From Petrimonas mucosa (GTDB lineage: Bacteria; Bacteroidota; Bacteroidia; Bacteroidales; Dysgonomonadaceae), in contig NZ_LT608328.1 in assembly GCF_900095795.1 (NCBI RefSeq), forward strand, positions 1 to 64,000: DNA of 64,000 nucleotides. The letters run 5' to 3'. A program made the position numbers and the translations under genes. The notes beneath the pieces are model-generated. The model was not told the origin of the DNA. It searched no databases and saw nothing but the letters and a program-made list of their open reading frames with translations. Below are positions 34,440 through 43,194 of this stretch, one piece after another (positions within the stretch are counted from its first letter, which is position 1; each line of letters starts with the position of its first letter).

Positions 34440-34469
34440 CAAAAATACAACAAAAATTAGACAATCCAA
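34440..34469 (-). promoter_or_regulatory. pheA operon promoter, TTG-N19-TATTTTTG
   Basis: On the minus strand TTG (34469-34467), exactly 19 nt, TATTTTTG (34447-34440), 28 nt before the leader peptide ATG. Full consensus match. Confidence 0.75.
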
Positions 34470-34574
34470 CAAACAGATGATTTTTTTTCGCACTTTTCCT
34501 GCAAGGAGCAATCTCCGGAATGCAAGATTTCCCGGTTTATCTTCTCTACCGGAAAGCGGATTCATTTATTTGTG

Positions 34575-34582
34575 TATATTTG
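34575..34582 (+). promoter_or_regulatory. POT transporter promoter, -7 element TATATTTG
   Basis: TATATTTG matches TAnnTTTG, 36 nt before the start codon. No TTG at the -33 distance. Divergent from the pheA operon promoter about 130 bp away. Confidence 0.55.
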
Positions 34583-34618
34583 CAGATTAAAAATCCTAAA
34601 CAATTAAAAACTCAATTT

Positions 34619-36163
34619 ATGTTCAAGAATCATCCTAAAGGACTTATCGGCGCAGCCCTTTCGAACATGGGCGAGCGTTTTGGTTTTTATATCATGATGG
34701 CGATCTTATCGTTATTCCTTTTATCTAAGTTCGGACTTGACAAGACAGAGGCTACTCTCATCTATTCTGTTTTTTATGCACTGATCTACCTGCTTGCACT
34801 GGCTGGCGGTTTAATTGCCGACAAAACGAAAAAATACAAGGGGACCATACTTTGGGGTCTCATCCTGATGACGGTAGGCTATCTGCTGATCGCCATCCCT
34901 ACTCCTACACCCGTCCCCAACTTCACGCTCTACTTAACCATAACCTGCTTCGGACTGTTTGTCATAGCTTTTGGCAACGGACTCTTCAAAGGTAACCTGC
35001 AGGCAGTAGTAGGACAGATGTATGATGATCCCAAATATTCAGATAAACGGGATACCGGATTTCAGATTTTTTACATGTTCATCAATATCGGCGCCCTGTT
35101 TGCTCCTCTGATCGCCGTAGGAATCCGCAACTGGTGGGTTCAATTCAACGGATTTGAGTACAATTCCGATCTTCCAGCCCTCAGCCACCAGTTTCTCCGG
35201 GGAACCATAACACCGGAAGCGACACAACGTTTCACCGAGCTGGCTGCAACGGTGAGCAAAACTGCGCCGGCCGATCTGACCGCATTTGCCAACGAATACC
35301 TGAACGTCTTCAACACCGGCTTCCACTATGCTTTCGGCGTGGCCATCTTCGCCATGCTTATCTCACTCACAATCTTTATCACCAACAAGAGCAAGTTTCC
35401 CGATCCGGCGTTGAAGGCCGCCAAGGAAAAAGCCGCCAACACCGGGCAGCCGACTGCAGTACAGATGGATCCCAAAGAGGTGCGTCAACGTCTCTACGCC
35501 CTCTTCTCGGTATTTGCAGTAGTGATCTTCTTCTGGTTCTCATTTCACCAGAACGGGGTAACCCTCACCTTCTTCGCCAACGAATATACCGATTTGAGTG
35601 CTATCAGCATCGACCTGGGCTTCACCACCATCAAGGGAGCCGAGATCTTCCAGTTCTTCAATCCCTTCTTCGTGGTCTTCCTCACTCCGGTGGTGATTGG
35701 GCTGTTCGGCTGGTTGAGGGCAAGAGGAAAAGAGCCATCCACCCCGAAAAAGATTGCAATCGGAATGGGTATCGCAGCTACGGCCTTCCTGCTTATGTCG
35801 ATCGGTTCACAGGGATTGCCCGACGCCGATACCGCAAGGGCAATGGGAGGATTGACAGATGCTCAGCGGGTGACCCCCTTCCTGCTTATCGGCACCTATT
35901 TCATCCTGACCGTCGCCGAACTCTTCATCAGCCCGCTCGGGTTGTCGTTTGTATCAAAAGTGGCTCCTCCCCAGTATCAGGGAATCATGCAGGGGGCATG
36001 GCTCGGAGCTACCGCACTGGGTAACCAGCTACTGATCTTCGGAACCATCTTCTACGAAAGCCTGCCGTTGTGGGCCACATGGCTGGTATTCGTCACCGCC
36101 TGTCTCATATCGATGTTTACCATGCTGTTCATGCTAAAATGGCTCGAACGGGTGGCAAAATAA
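34619..36163 (+). CDS. POT/PTR-family proton-dependent peptide transporter
   Basis: A 514-residue membrane protein with 12 or more helices. Motifs of the family: ALSNMGERFGFYIMMAILSL in helix 1, GGLIADKTKKYKGTILWG in the loop after helix 2, and a C-terminal half with FISPLGLSFVSKVAPPQYQG. The family imports di- and tripeptides with protons. The helix 1 proton-coupling motif ExxER reads NMGER, so the first Glu is Asn. I start at ATG 34619 (MFKNHPKGLIG); the open frame upstream has no matching family sequence. Monocistronic with its own terminator. Confidence 0.92.
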   Translation: MFKNHPKGLIGAALSNMGERFGFYIMMAILSLFLLSKFGLDKTEATLIYSVFYALIYLLALAGGLIADKTKKYKGTILWGLILMTVGYLLIAIPTPTPVPNFTLYLTITCFGLFVIAFGNGLFKGNLQAVVGQMYDDPKYSDKRDTGFQIFYMFINIGALFAPLIAVGIRNWWVQFNGFEYNSDLPALSHQFLRGTITPEATQRFTELAATVSKTAPADLTAFANEYLNVFNTGFHYAFGVAIFAMLISLTIFITNKSKFPDPALKAAKEKAANTGQPTAVQMDPKEVRQRLYALFSVFAVVIFFWFSFHQNGVTLTFFANEYTDLSAISIDLGFTTIKGAEIFQFFNPFFVVFLTPVVIGLFGWLRARGKEPSTPKKIAIGMGIAATAFLLMSIGSQGLPDADTARAMGGLTDAQRVTPFLLIGTYFILTVAELFISPLGLSFVSKVAPPQYQGIMQGAWLGATALGNQLLIFGTIFYESLPLWATWLVFVTACLISMFTMLFMLKWLERVAK

Positions 36164-36179
36164 AAAACGAAAAAATTCT

Positions 36180-36209
36180 TGCCGCTTCTTCCCGAAGCGG
36201 CACTTTTTT
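36180..36209 (+). terminator. Terminator of the POT transporter gene
   Basis: Stem GCCGCTTC/GAAGCGGC (36181-36188, 36194-36201), extended by a T-A pair, loop TTCCC, followed by seven T after AC. Confidence 0.9.
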
Positions 36210-36213
36210 TGGC

Positions 36214-36221
36214 TAAATTTG
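36214..36221 (+). promoter_or_regulatory. dnaE promoter, -7 element TAAATTTG
   Basis: TAAATTTG lies 39 nt before the dnaE ATG and directly behind the POT terminator. No -33 TTG at the usual distance. Confidence 0.5.
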
Positions 36222-36260
36222 TGATTCACAAAATCTGGTTTTTTTATCAATCGTCTCCAT

Positions 36261-39200
36261 ATGCAACCATTTGTACATTTACACGTACACTCCCAATACT
36301 CCCTGCTCGACGGTCAGGCCAGCATCAACCGGATCGTCGACAAGGCCATGAACGACGGGATGGCCGGTATTGCGCTGACCGATCACGGGGCAATGTACGG
36401 CATCAAGGAGTTCGTGAACTACGTCAAAAGTGCCAAATCTAAAATTCAGAACGAGATAAAGCGTCTGACCAAAGAGCTGGAGAGCGATCCCGGCAACAGG
36501 AAGCTGCAGGAGGAACTTGCCGCCAAGAGGGCCAGACTCGACTTCAAACCGATCATCGGCTGCGAATGTTATTGCGCACGGCGTAGCCGGTTTCTGCAGA
36601 GCGAAAAGATCGACAGCAGCGGCTGGCACCTCGTTGTGCTGGCCAAGAACCTGACCGGCTACAAAAACCTTATCAAGATGGTTTCCAAGAGCTGGACCGA
36701 AGGTTTCTACTATCGTCCACGTATCGACAAGGAGCTGTTGGAGCAGTACCACGAGGGACTGATCATCTCTACCGCTTGCCTGGGGGGTGAGATCCCGCGA
36801 AAGATCGATGACGGAAACCTGGAGGGAGCAGAAGAGGCGATACAGTGGTTCAAGCGTGTTTTCGGCGACGATTTCTACCTTGAGATCCAACGCCACAAAA
36901 CCGACCGTCCGGATGCCGACCGCACCACCTATCCGAAACAAGAGCGGGTAAACGAAGAGATCCTTAAACTGGGAAAAAAATATGGGGTGAAGGTGATCGC
37001 CACCAACGACGCTCACTTCGTGAATGAGGAGGATGCCGATGCACACGACCGGCTCATCTGCCTAAGCATGGGCAAGGACCTGGATGATCCCGACCGGATG
37101 CGCTACACCAAACAGGAGTGGATCAAGACCACTGCCGAGATGAACCGGATCTTCGCCGACCTGCCGGAGACCCTGGCCAACACGATGGAGATCGTGGAGA
37201 AGGTGGAGCTCTATTCGATCGACAGTCCGCCCCTGATGCCTTTCTACCCGATCGACAAGTCGTTCGGCACCGAAGAGGAGTACAAGGCCAGATATTCGGA
37301 AGCGGCACTGATTGAAAAGTTCGGCGAGGCCAACTTCAACCGGCTGGGCGGCTACGACAAGGTGATCCGTATCCAGCTCGAATCGGATTACCTCTGGCAC
37401 CTCACCCAGATCGGTGCCCGCAAGAAATATGGGGAGGAGCTGAACGAGGAGGTGATGTCGCGACTGCAGTTCGAGATCGACACCATCACCAATATGGGTT
37501 TCCCTGGCTACTTTCTCATTGTACAGGACTTTATCAACGCGGCACGCCAGATGGGCGTGGCGGTGGGGCCGGGTCGTGGATCGGCAGCAGGATCGGCCGT
37601 GGCATACTGCCTGGGAATTACCGATATCGACCCGTTGAAGTACGATCTGCTGTTTGAGCGTTTCCTTAACCCCGACCGCATCTCGATGCCCGATATCGAT
37701 ATCGACTTCGACGACGAGGGACGCGACAAGGTGCTCCAGTGGGTATCCGACAAATATGGCTACGAAAAGGTGGCACGAATCATCACCTACGGTACGATGG
37801 CAACCAAATCGTCGATTCGCGACGTGGCCCGCGTCCATAAACTGCCTCTGGCAGAAGCGGACCGGCTGGCCAAGCTGGTTCCCGACCGGATTCCCAACGT
37901 CAAGAAGATCAACCTCAAGGTGGCAATCGAACATATTCCAGAACTGAAGGAGGCGGCCAACAGCCCCGATCCGCTGGTACGCGACACACTCAGGTATGCC
38001 GAGATGCTCGAGGGGAATGTTAGAAGCACCGGCGTACATGCCTGCGGCGTCATTATCGGTCAGACCGACATCTCCGACATCGTCCCGATCAGTACGGCAG
38101 ACGACAAGGAGTCGAAAGAGAAACTGCTGGTGACACAGTACGAAGGATCGGTCATCGAGGAGACCGGACTGATCAAGATGGACTTCCTTGGACTCAAGAC
38201 GCTGACCATCATCAAGGATGCGCTCACCAACATCGAGAAGACGCGGGGCATCAAGATCGACATCAACACCATCCCCCTGGATGATCCGAAGACCTACGAA
38301 CTCTACAGCAACGGACAGACCACCGGAACGTTCCAGTTTGAATCGACCGGGATGCAGAAGTACCTGAAGGAGCTGCGTCCTACCAAGTTCGAGGACCTGA
38401 TTGCGATGAACGCGCTCTACCGGCCCGGACCGATGGATTATATCCCCTCCTTCATCGCCCGCAAGCAGGGTAAGGAGAAGATCACCTACGACATCCCCAT
38501 CATGGAGAAGTATCTCGACGAGACCTACGGAATCACGGTCTATCAGGAGCAGGTGATGCTTCTGTCGCGACTGCTGGCCAACTTTACCCGGGGTCAGTCG
38601 GACGAGTTGCGCAAGGCGATGGGGAAAAAGCTGGCGGACAAGATGGCCGCCCTGAAGGAGAAATTCATAGCCGGCGGCAAATCGAACGGCTACAACGAGA
38701 AGGACCTGCAGAAGATCTGGGCCGACTGGGAGAAGTTCGCCCAGTATGCCTTCAACAAGTCGCACTCCACCTGCTACTCCTGGGTGGCCTACCAGACCGG
38801 CTGGCTGAAGGCCAACTACCCCTCGGAATACATGGCCTCGGTGCTCTCCAACAACCTGAACAACATCACCGAAATCACCAAGTTCATGGACGAATGCAAG
38901 GCGATGGGAATCAATGTCCTTACGCCCGATATCAACGAATCGGAACTGAAATTCTCGGTAAACAGGGAGGGCCATATCCGCTTCGGCCTGGCAGCCATCA
39001 AGAGTGTTGGACAGGGCGCCGTGGAAACTATTCTTGAAGAGAGGACGAAAAACGGTCCGTTCAGGGATGTCTTCGATTTCGTGGAACGGGTAAACCTCTC
39101 ATCGTGCAACAAGAAGACGATCGAGGCGCTGGCACTGGCTGGAGCTTTCGACTCGCTTCCCGGCGTGAAGCGGGAGCACTTCATGGCGGCAAACGGCAAG

Positions 39201-39986
39201 GGAGAGGAGTTCCTGGAGACACTTATCCGTTACGGCAACAAATTCCAGCAGGACAAATATCAATCGATGAACTCCCTCTTCGGCGACGACTCCTCGTTTA
39301 TGATCAGCCGTCCTGAATTGCCTAAGGTGGAGAAGGTTTCCGATCTCGTGCGGTTGAACAAGGAGCGGGAACTGATCGGTATCTACCTCTCGGCACACCC
39401 GCTGGACGATTACGAATTTATCCTGAATTACGTATGTACCACCAGTTGTGCGGCACTGCAGGAGTTGAACCCGCTCAACGGGAAGGAGGTCACCTTCGGC
39501 GGCCTGGTCACCAGTGTGAGGGAGGGGCAGACGAAGCGTGGAAGCCCCTACACGATCATGGTCATTGAGGATTATACCGGCAGTTGCGAACTGGCCTTTT
39601 TCGGGGAAGAGAGTGTAAACTTCGGAAAGTTTGCCCGTCTTGGTCTCTCTATCTATCTAACTGCCAGAATTCAACCCAAGCGGTTCAAGCAGGAGGAGCT
39701 CGAAGTGAAGGTGACCAGCATCAATCTCTTATCCGAAGTAAAGGAGAAGCTGGTCTCGAAGATAACGCTCCAGTTGCCGATCAGTGAACTGGACGACAGG
39801 ATGGTTTCGGAATTATCGGCCCTGATGAAAAACAATTCGGGCCATTCGTTGTTATACTTCCACATCATCGGCGAATCGCCAGGCATGAATGTGCAACTTT
39901 TTTCGCGACCGTCCAGGATCAGGGTGGACAAGCACCTGATCGACAACTTAAAGAACAATTTGAAAATCGAATTCAAAATTAACTAA
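36261..39986 (+). CDS. dnaE: DNA polymerase III alpha subunit
   Basis: The replicative polymerase catalytic subunit, 1241 residues. The PHP domain leads (VHLHVHSQYSLLDGQASI near 4-20). The polymerase palm carries PDIDIDFDDEGRD near 476-488 with catalytic aspartates, preceded by GPGRGSAAGS. The tau/DNA-binding tail includes an OB fold (VTFGGLVTSVREGQTKRG). DnaE-type, with no internal exonuclease. Essential by family knowledge. It lies with the POT gene and trxA between the two identical group II introns. Confidence 0.98.
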   Translation: MQPFVHLHVHSQYSLLDGQASINRIVDKAMNDGMAGIALTDHGAMYGIKEFVNYVKSAKSKIQNEIKRLTKELESDPGNRKLQEELAAKRARLDFKPIIGCECYCARRSRFLQSEKIDSSGWHLVVLAKNLTGYKNLIKMVSKSWTEGFYYRPRIDKELLEQYHEGLIISTACLGGEIPRKIDDGNLEGAEEAIQWFKRVFGDDFYLEIQRHKTDRPDADRTTYPKQERVNEEILKLGKKYGVKVIATNDAHFVNEEDADAHDRLICLSMGKDLDDPDRMRYTKQEWIKTTAEMNRIFADLPETLANTMEIVEKVELYSIDSPPLMPFYPIDKSFGTEEEYKARYSEAALIEKFGEANFNRLGGYDKVIRIQLESDYLWHLTQIGARKKYGEELNEEVMSRLQFEIDTITNMGFPGYFLIVQDFINAARQMGVAVGPGRGSAAGSAVAYCLGITDIDPLKYDLLFERFLNPDRISMPDIDIDFDDEGRDKVLQWVSDKYGYEKVARIITYGTMATKSSIRDVARVHKLPLAEADRLAKLVPDRIPNVKKINLKVAIEHIPELKEAANSPDPLVRDTLRYAEMLEGNVRSTGVHACGVIIGQTDISDIVPISTADDKESKEKLLVTQYEGSVIEETGLIKMDFLGLKTLTIIKDALTNIEKTRGIKIDINTIPLDDPKTYELYSNGQTTGTFQFESTGMQKYLKELRPTKFEDLIAMNALYRPGPMDYIPSFIARKQGKEKITYDIPIMEKYLDETYGITVYQEQVMLLSRLLANFTRGQSDELRKAMGKKLADKMAALKEKFIAGGKSNGYNEKDLQKIWADWEKFAQYAFNKSHSTCYSWVAYQTGWLKANYPSEYMASVLSNNLNNITEITKFMDECKAMGINVLTPDINESELKFSVNREGHIRFGLAAIKSVGQGAVETILEERTKNGPFRDVFDFVERVNLSSCNKKTIEALALAGAFDSLPGVKREHFMAANGKGEEFLETLIRYGNKFQQDKYQSMNSLFGDDSSFMISRPELPKVEKVSDLVRLNKERELIGIYLSAHPLDDYEFILNYVCTTSCAALQELNPLNGKEVTFGGLVTSVREGQTKRGSPYTIMVIEDYTGSCELAFFGEESVNFGKFARLGLSIYLTARIQPKRFKQEELEVKVTSINLLSEVKEKLVSKITLQLPISELDDRMVSELSALMKNNSGHSLLYFHIIGESPGMNVQLFSRPSRIRVDKHLIDNLKNNLKIEFKIN

Positions 39987-39998
39987 CTTAACATAACT

Positions 39999-40313
39999 AT
40001 GGCATTACAGATTACCGATGCAACACTGGATGAGGTGTTGGCAACAGACAAATTAGTGGTTATCGACTTTTGGGCTGAATGGTGCGGCCCCTGCAAGATG
40101 GTTGGCCCCATCATCGACCAACTGAGTGAAGAGTATAAAGATCGGGTGGTGGTAGGAAAGATTGATGTAGACAACAACGACGAGGCCACTTCAAAATATG
40201 GTATCCGCAATATTCCCACAGTCCTTTTCATCAAGAATGGCGAGGTGGTAGACAAGTTAGTGGGTGCGGGCGCCAAAAATCTCTTCACTGAAAAGATCGA
40301 GAAGAATCTTTGA
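39999..40313 (+). CDS. trxA: Thioredoxin
   Basis: A 104-residue thioredoxin with active site WCGPC at 28-32, the buried Asp in VVIDFWAEWC, and cis-Pro in GIRNIPTVLFIKNGE. It reduces protein disulfides in the cytoplasm. It begins 12 bp after dnaE and is probably co-transcribed, with an intrinsic terminator following. Confidence 0.97.
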   Translation: MALQITDATLDEVLATDKLVVIDFWAEWCGPCKMVGPIIDQLSEEYKDRVVVGKIDVDNNDEATSKYGIRNIPTVLFIKNGEVVDKLVGAGAKNLFTEKIEKNL

Positions 40314-40341
40314 TCGCTCCATTCATTGAAAGGTATTGATC

Positions 40342-40374
40342 ACGGAACAACTGCAAAGCTGTTCCGTATTTTTT
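40342..40374 (+). terminator. Terminator of dnaE-trxA
   Basis: Stem ACGGAACA/TGTTCCGT (40342-40349, 40360-40367), 10-nt loop, followed by A and seven T. Confidence 0.92.
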
Positions 40375-40388
40375 TATGAAACGGAGAT

Positions 40389-42286
40389 AATCGAGTAGGA
40401 TGCAAAGATAGGTAATTACTCCTAACTCTGCTATCCTCTCACACCACCCAACGTACGTCTCTCGTATTAGGCGGTTTCTTCAATGTTTAACCGTAATTGG
40501 CCGTTAAACTGTAAAGTCCCGTTTTCTTGAACCATTCAAGGTTCATTCCCTCGTGTGCAGCGTGGGTCATTGACAGTCTAAACCATCCCTTAGAACTTCC
40601 CGCCGTTGTCCAGCTCCGGTTCCAAGGAACGCCCAACTTGGTCAAGAACCTGGCTATGCCCAACGCCCGTTTGCATTGTTTTAAACGATAGCATCTTAAT
40701 CTACGACGAAGCCAAGCTTCAAGGTTGCGAAGACGACTTTTCATCTTTGCGTGCTTGAAGTAGTTTAGCCAGCCTCGTAGAACGGGATTTAGCTCGCTTA
40801 TTAACTGATCGAAGCTAATGCCCCTGTTGCGTTTGGTAAGCGATTTTAGTTTCGCCTTGAAGCGTTGTTCGCTCTTTCGGCTTAATCCTAAACTCCCGCC
40901 TTTTAAGATAGTATGACCGAGATAATTGAGTTGATGAGGACGGACGATATGGCTCTTTTCCTTGTTTATTCTTAATCGCATCCGATTTTCGATAAACTTG
41001 GAGAGGCTTTGCATCGATCGCTCCGCGGCTGGTTCGCTTCCGACCATTATGATAATATCATCGGCGTAGCGTACAAAGCAGTGTCCTCTCCGCTCTAACT
41101 CCTTGTCCAGTTCGTCTAAGACGATATTCGACAACAGGGGTGATAGTGGGCTGCCTTGCGGTGTCCCTTTCACCCGTTGATTGGCCATCCCCCCGATTAG
41201 CATTCCTGCTCGAAGAAATTTACCTATCAACTTAAGTACGCGCTTGTCACCAACGCGAGTACTTAACTGCCAAAGCAATCGGTCGTGATTCACCTCGTCA
41301 AAGAATTTTGCCAAGTCTATGTCGATAACCCAATCCTTTCCTTCGGCCACGTATTCGCCCGCTTTACGTAATGCTTGATGAGCGTTACGCCGTGGACGAA
41401 AACCGTAGCTGTATTCGGAGAATATAGGGTCATAACGTTTCGACAGTACTTGGCTTATCGCTTGTTGTACCAAGCGATCTTTGACCGTGGGAATACCCAG
41501 TTGGCGTTTCCCGCCATCAGGCTTCGGGATTAATACCTCTTTAACTGCCGTAACTTGGTATGTGCCTGTCATTAACTGGCGTTGAAGTTCTCGGTGGTGG
41601 CTGTTAAGCCAATCTCTAAGTTCGTCAACGGTCATCCCGTCAATGCCCGCACTTCCCCTGTTACTGATTACTTGCCGCAATGCGGCATCAAGATTCTTTA
41701 AGTCCGTTATATCACTCATTAAATCTTGGGTTAAGGCTCGTTCCTCTTTGCAACCTGACAACCACTCGTCCCGTACCAAACCGCTTCCTGAACTGAATAC
41801 GTCAGTCCCCTTCACCTTTTGGCCACGCTCCCATTCGTCAAAAAGACTCATCTGTAAGTTCCCGTGTTTACCTGGGTTCATAATGGTCGTTACAATTTAC
41901 AAAATAACTGCTCCTTAATTGAAAATTCAGCCCTTCCCTGTATTGACGTTACTCAATATTTATAGCGGTACTATGGCCTCTGCTGACTTCTCTGCCCCTT
42001 TCGGGTTAGAGACCTCCTACGTTAAGTGCATTATCTTCCTGTTAATACTACTGCATTTACTACCCCGGGTTACGGACGGCTTTAGGGCGTCTGTGTTTAT
42101 TGCCACATTACCCCCCGGGTAAGCCTTAGTATGCAGTTTCTGTTCGTTAGTACCAACTTTTGTTTTAGGCTTCTTTCAGGTTATACCTCGCGGTAACACC
42201 CTTGCCATCAACTAACGGTTCTCGCCAAAATAAGCCCGCTCGGGACTTTAACCCTATAGATAATGAACATGCATAGCAAACAAAAA
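40389..42286 (-). mobile_element. Group II intron (class C-like), copy 2, behind sodB
   Basis: Same 1898-bp unit and orientation as 32375-34272, offset 8014 bp. On the minus strand it follows directly the sodB terminator hairpin, splitting its U-tract (TTTTT on the 5' side, then after the intron T and AT). Domain V is at 40475-40443. The outward TATCTTTG (40410-40403) here points to the antisense strand of trxA. The lack of visible differences between copies implies recent movement or gene conversion. Removing the intron would leave about 130 bp between the convergent trxA and sodB stops. Confidence 0.93.
40487..41881 (-). CDS. Group II intron reverse transcriptase/maturase, copy 2
   Basis: The 464-residue protein is identical to that at 32473-33867, with intact YADD active site, RT blocks and maturase domain and no endonuclease domain. 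It lies downstream of the sodB terminator, so its transcription depends on terminator read-through or a promoter inside the intron. Codon choice (many TTA/TTG leucines, AT-richer) looks unlike the flanking chromosomal genes, consistent with an acquired element. Confidence 0.96.
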   Translation of the reverse strand: MNPGKHGNLQMSLFDEWERGQKVKGTDVFSSGSGLVRDEWLSGCKEERALTQDLMSDITDLKNLDAALRQVISNRGSAGIDGMTVDELRDWLNSHHRELQRQLMTGTYQVTAVKEVLIPKPDGGKRQLGIPTVKDRLVQQAISQVLSKRYDPIFSEYSYGFRPRRNAHQALRKAGEYVAEGKDWVIDIDLAKFFDEVNHDRLLWQLSTRVGDKRVLKLIGKFLRAGMLIGGMANQRVKGTPQGSPLSPLLSNIVLDELDKELERRGHCFVRYADDIIIMVGSEPAAERSMQSLSKFIENRMRLRINKEKSHIVRPHQLNYLGHTILKGGSLGLSRKSEQRFKAKLKSLTKRNRGISFDQLISELNPVLRGWLNYFKHAKMKSRLRNLEAWLRRRLRCYRLKQCKRALGIARFLTKLGVPWNRSWTTAGSSKGWFRLSMTHAAHEGMNLEWFKKTGLYSLTANYG

Positions 42287-42312
42287 CCGCCATCTCCTTG
42301 CGGAGATGACGG
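42282..42312 (-). terminator. sodB terminator, interrupted by intron copy 2
   Basis: On the minus strand an 11-bp stem with one G-U pair (42312-42302 with 42297-42287), loop GCAA, followed by TTTTT (42286-42282) where the intron begins. It lies 28 nt after the sodB stop. Confidence 0.9.
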
Positions 42313-42340
42313 CTGTACAATTTATCAATTACCGGCAGAA

Positions 42341-43030
42341 TCAATAGCGGTTGCTCACCACATCCCAGTCGATGATCTTCCAGAGCTCCTTCAGGTGATC
42401 CGCACGGCGGTTCTGGTAGTCGAGATAGTAAGAGTGTTCCCATACATCAAATCCCAGGATCGGCGTCAGACCTTTGGTCAACGGGTTTCCTGCATTCGAC
42501 TCCTTCTCGATCGAGAGTTTGCCGTTGGCATCCTTGGCCAACCAGACCCATCCCGAACCGAAAACGGAGACACCGGCAGCATTGAACTCCTCCTTGAACT
42601 TGTCGAACGAACCAAACTGGGCGTTGATGGCCTCTGCCAGCTTCCCCTTGGGTTCTCCACCGCCATTGGGCTTGAAGGAGGTGAAGTAGAGGTTGTGATT
42701 GAGGATCTGTCCGGCATTGTTGAAGATGGCTCCGCTGCTCTTCTTCACGACGGTTTCCAGGTCTGCATTTTCAAACTCGGTTCCAACAACCAGCTTGTTG
42801 AGGTTGTCGACATAAGCCTGATGGTGCTTGCCATAATGGAGCTCAACGGTTGTTTTGCTGATTACCGGCTCTAAGGCATCGGTTGCATAAGGTAATGCTA
42901 CTTTTTCAAATTTCATAGTCTCTCTATTTTTAGAATTATTATTATCGTTATTTGTGGCTTTTGAATTGCTGCAACTCAAAGCAGTTGCTGCCAAAACCAG
43001 AGCCAACAGGGCATGTTTCGTTGTTTTCAT
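42341..43030 (-). CDS. sodB: Fe/Mn superoxide dismutase with a lipoprotein-type N-terminus
   Basis: Dismutates superoxide. The catalytic part (from about residue 39) has metal ligands H65 (ELHYGKHHQ), a His in NHNLYF, and Asp and His in DVWEHSYY. Before it lie 38 extra residues: a hydrophobic signal (HALLALVLAATALSC) with a lipobox-like ALSC, Cys20, and an Asn/Ser-rich linker (SNSKATNNDNNNSKNRE). This suggests an exported lipidated enzyme. An internal ATG at 42916 (MKFEKVALPY) is where a cytoplasmic SodB would begin and may be an alternative start. Total 229 residues. Confidence 0.92.
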   Translation of the reverse strand: MKTTKHALLALVLAATALSCSNSKATNNDNNNSKNRETMKFEKVALPYATDALEPVISKTTVELHYGKHHQAYVDNLNKLVVGTEFENADLETVVKKSSGAIFNNAGQILNHNLYFTSFKPNGGGEPKGKLAEAINAQFGSFDKFKEEFNAAGVSVFGSGWVWLAKDANGKLSIEKESNAGNPLTKGLTPILGFDVWEHSYYLDYQNRRADHLKELWKIIDWDVVSNRY

Positions 43031-43046
43031 TGTTGAACAGTTGAAT

Positions 43047-43063
43047 GTTTATATCATATAAAC
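43047..43063. promoter_or_regulatory. Perfect 17-bp palindrome before sodB
   Basis: GTTTATAT-C-ATATAAAC, 16 bp upstream of the sodB ATG. Perfect 8-bp arms. It could be an operator for a redox or metal regulator, or an AT-rich structure in the 5' UTR. No TAnnTTTG element was found near. Confidence 0.45.
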
Positions 43064-43117
43064 GAAACAGCAACAAAAATGTTCACACTATTTAGAATGA
43101 AACTTAATAACAGGCAT

Positions 43118-43152
43118 AAAAAAACAGCCCAGTTTTACAAAAAACGGGCTGT
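43118..43152 (-). terminator. ftsH terminator
   Basis: On the minus strand ACAGCCC (43152-43146) pairs with GGGCTGT (43130-43124), loop of 15 nt that can pair partly (A and T runs), followed by seven T. Confidence 0.85.
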
Positions 43153-43194
43153 ATATCACGTAATTATATGCGGCAATAGGCTCTCTATAAGCAG

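Noticed and set aside
37062-38975. 637-codon open frame on the minus strand opposite dnaE
   Set aside because: It lies wholly within dnaE, whose protein is clearly conserved. The antisense translation has no recognisable motif and arises from codon bias on the coding strand.
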